Below, one piece after another: positions 5,605 to 5,728 of a DNA stretch of 5,728 nucleotides. Numbering within the stretch: the stretch's first letter is position 1; each line of letters begins with the position of its first letter. The DNA is from an uncultured Prevotella sp. (GTDB lineage Bacteria; Bacteroidota; Bacteroidia; Bacteroidales; Bacteroidaceae): the NCBI GenBank assembly GCA_900547085.1, contig URFI01000139.1, positions 1-5,728 on the forward strand. Reading direction: 5' to 3'. The notes beneath the pieces were generated by a model that worked only from the letters and a program-made list of their open reading frames with translations, was not told where the DNA came from and did not search any database. Both the position numbers and the translations under genes were made by a program.

Positions 5605-5633
5605 TTTGTACAAATTATATCCAGCGTACAAAT
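5605..5633. repeat. TTTGTACAAA palindrome and GTACAAAT direct repeat
   Basis: TTTGTACAAA at 5605-5614 is a perfect 10-bp palindrome. GTACAAAT occurs at 5608-5615 and again at 5626-5633, 18 bp apart. The copies lie about 75 to 100 bp upstream of the predicted start of the ffh operon transcript. They could bind a regulator, but the sequence is A/T-rich and no family is recognised. Confidence 0.4.
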
Positions 5634-5663
5634 CGGTATGTTTTTCCATCTTCGACAAGTCCT

Positions 5664-5728
5664 CATAGGGCTTGGTTTTCAATGGCATTGAGTTTGACCT
5701 CCAAAGTCATTGAGTTTGGCATCCAATA
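5664..5728. repeat. Edge of a degenerate 22-bp tandem repeat, cut by the window end
   Basis: CATTGAGTTTG occurs at 5686-5696 and exactly again at 5708-5718, a period of 22. The whole units agree at 17 of 21 positions (5686-5706 against 5708-5728), including a shared TCCAA. The preceding 22 bases (5664-5685) agree with the next unit at 13 of 22 positions and may be an eroded end copy. The array probably continues past the right edge. Such short tandem arrays occur in mobile non-coding elements of Bacteroidales, but nothing here proves mobility. Confidence 0.6.

Larger units (their letters stand above)
5570..5728. other. A/T-rich intergenic region upstream of the promoter
   Basis: I see no supported gene here. 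A 30-codon minus-strand frame (5666-5574) exists but has no recognisable product. The stretch contains a palindrome (5605-5614), a spaced direct repeat (5608-5633), a hairpin (5656-5674) and the edge of a tandem repeat (from 5664), each listed separately where it could be supported. Confidence 0.6.

Noticed and set aside
5574..5666. Minus-strand frame of 30 codons upstream of the operon promoter
   Set aside because: It is short, lacks a recognisable motif, and its start lies in the degenerate repeat unit. It more likely belongs to the repeat-bearing intergenic DNA than to a gene.
5664..5728. CRISPR array at the right edge
   Set aside because: The similarity extends through the whole 22-bp unit, with no alternation of constant repeat and variable spacer. 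This is a tandem repeat, not CRISPR.

Overview
The window looks like chromosomal DNA of a Bacteroidota bacterium, most likely of the order Bacteroidales and perhaps Prevotella-like. The reasons are a Bacteroidota-type promoter (-7 element TACTTTTG with a 19-bp spacer to a TTTG-like -33 element), an A/T-rich leader without a Shine-Dalgarno site before the first gene, and the gene order small ferredoxin / VorB-type alpha / TPP beta / gamma for the 2-oxoacid:ferredoxin oxidoreductase. Genus assignment is inference.

All convincing genes lie on the minus strand and read right to left as one apparent operon of about 5.4 kb: a structured, apparently non-coding leader or small RNA (about 5534 to 5349), ffh (SRP GTPase), folD (methylene-THF dehydrogenase/cyclohydrolase), a 59-residue single-TPR protein, a 2x[4Fe-4S] ferredoxin, vorB (alpha), korB (beta) and korC (gamma). 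Gaps between genes are 1 to 30 bp, and folD overlaps the TPR gene by 4 bp (ATGA). The operon ends in a clear intrinsic terminator at 189-155 whose stem is continuous only in the minus-strand RNA.

The last four genes encode a complete four-subunit 2-oxoacid:ferredoxin oxidoreductase. It joins an oxoacid, CoA and ferredoxin chemistry through TPP and iron-sulfur clusters; whether the substrate is 2-oxoisovalerate or 2-oxoglutarate cannot be read from the sequence. The TPR microprotein sits directly before it. ffh and folD are housekeeping genes for membrane-protein targeting and one-carbon metabolism.

The flanks hold the less ordinary material. Right of ffh, from 5349 to 5534, is a region with a strong promoter, no recognisable protein and long-range pairing into a rod with a central bulge, reminiscent of 6S-type RNAs. 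Further right (5547-5728) is A/T-rich intergenic DNA with a 10-bp palindrome, an 18-bp-spaced direct repeat and, at the edge, the start of a degenerate 22-bp tandem repeat that runs out of the window. Left of the terminator (1-154) there is no gene, only a weak leftward promoter candidate. No CRISPR array, transposase, tRNA, rRNA or defence gene is visible.
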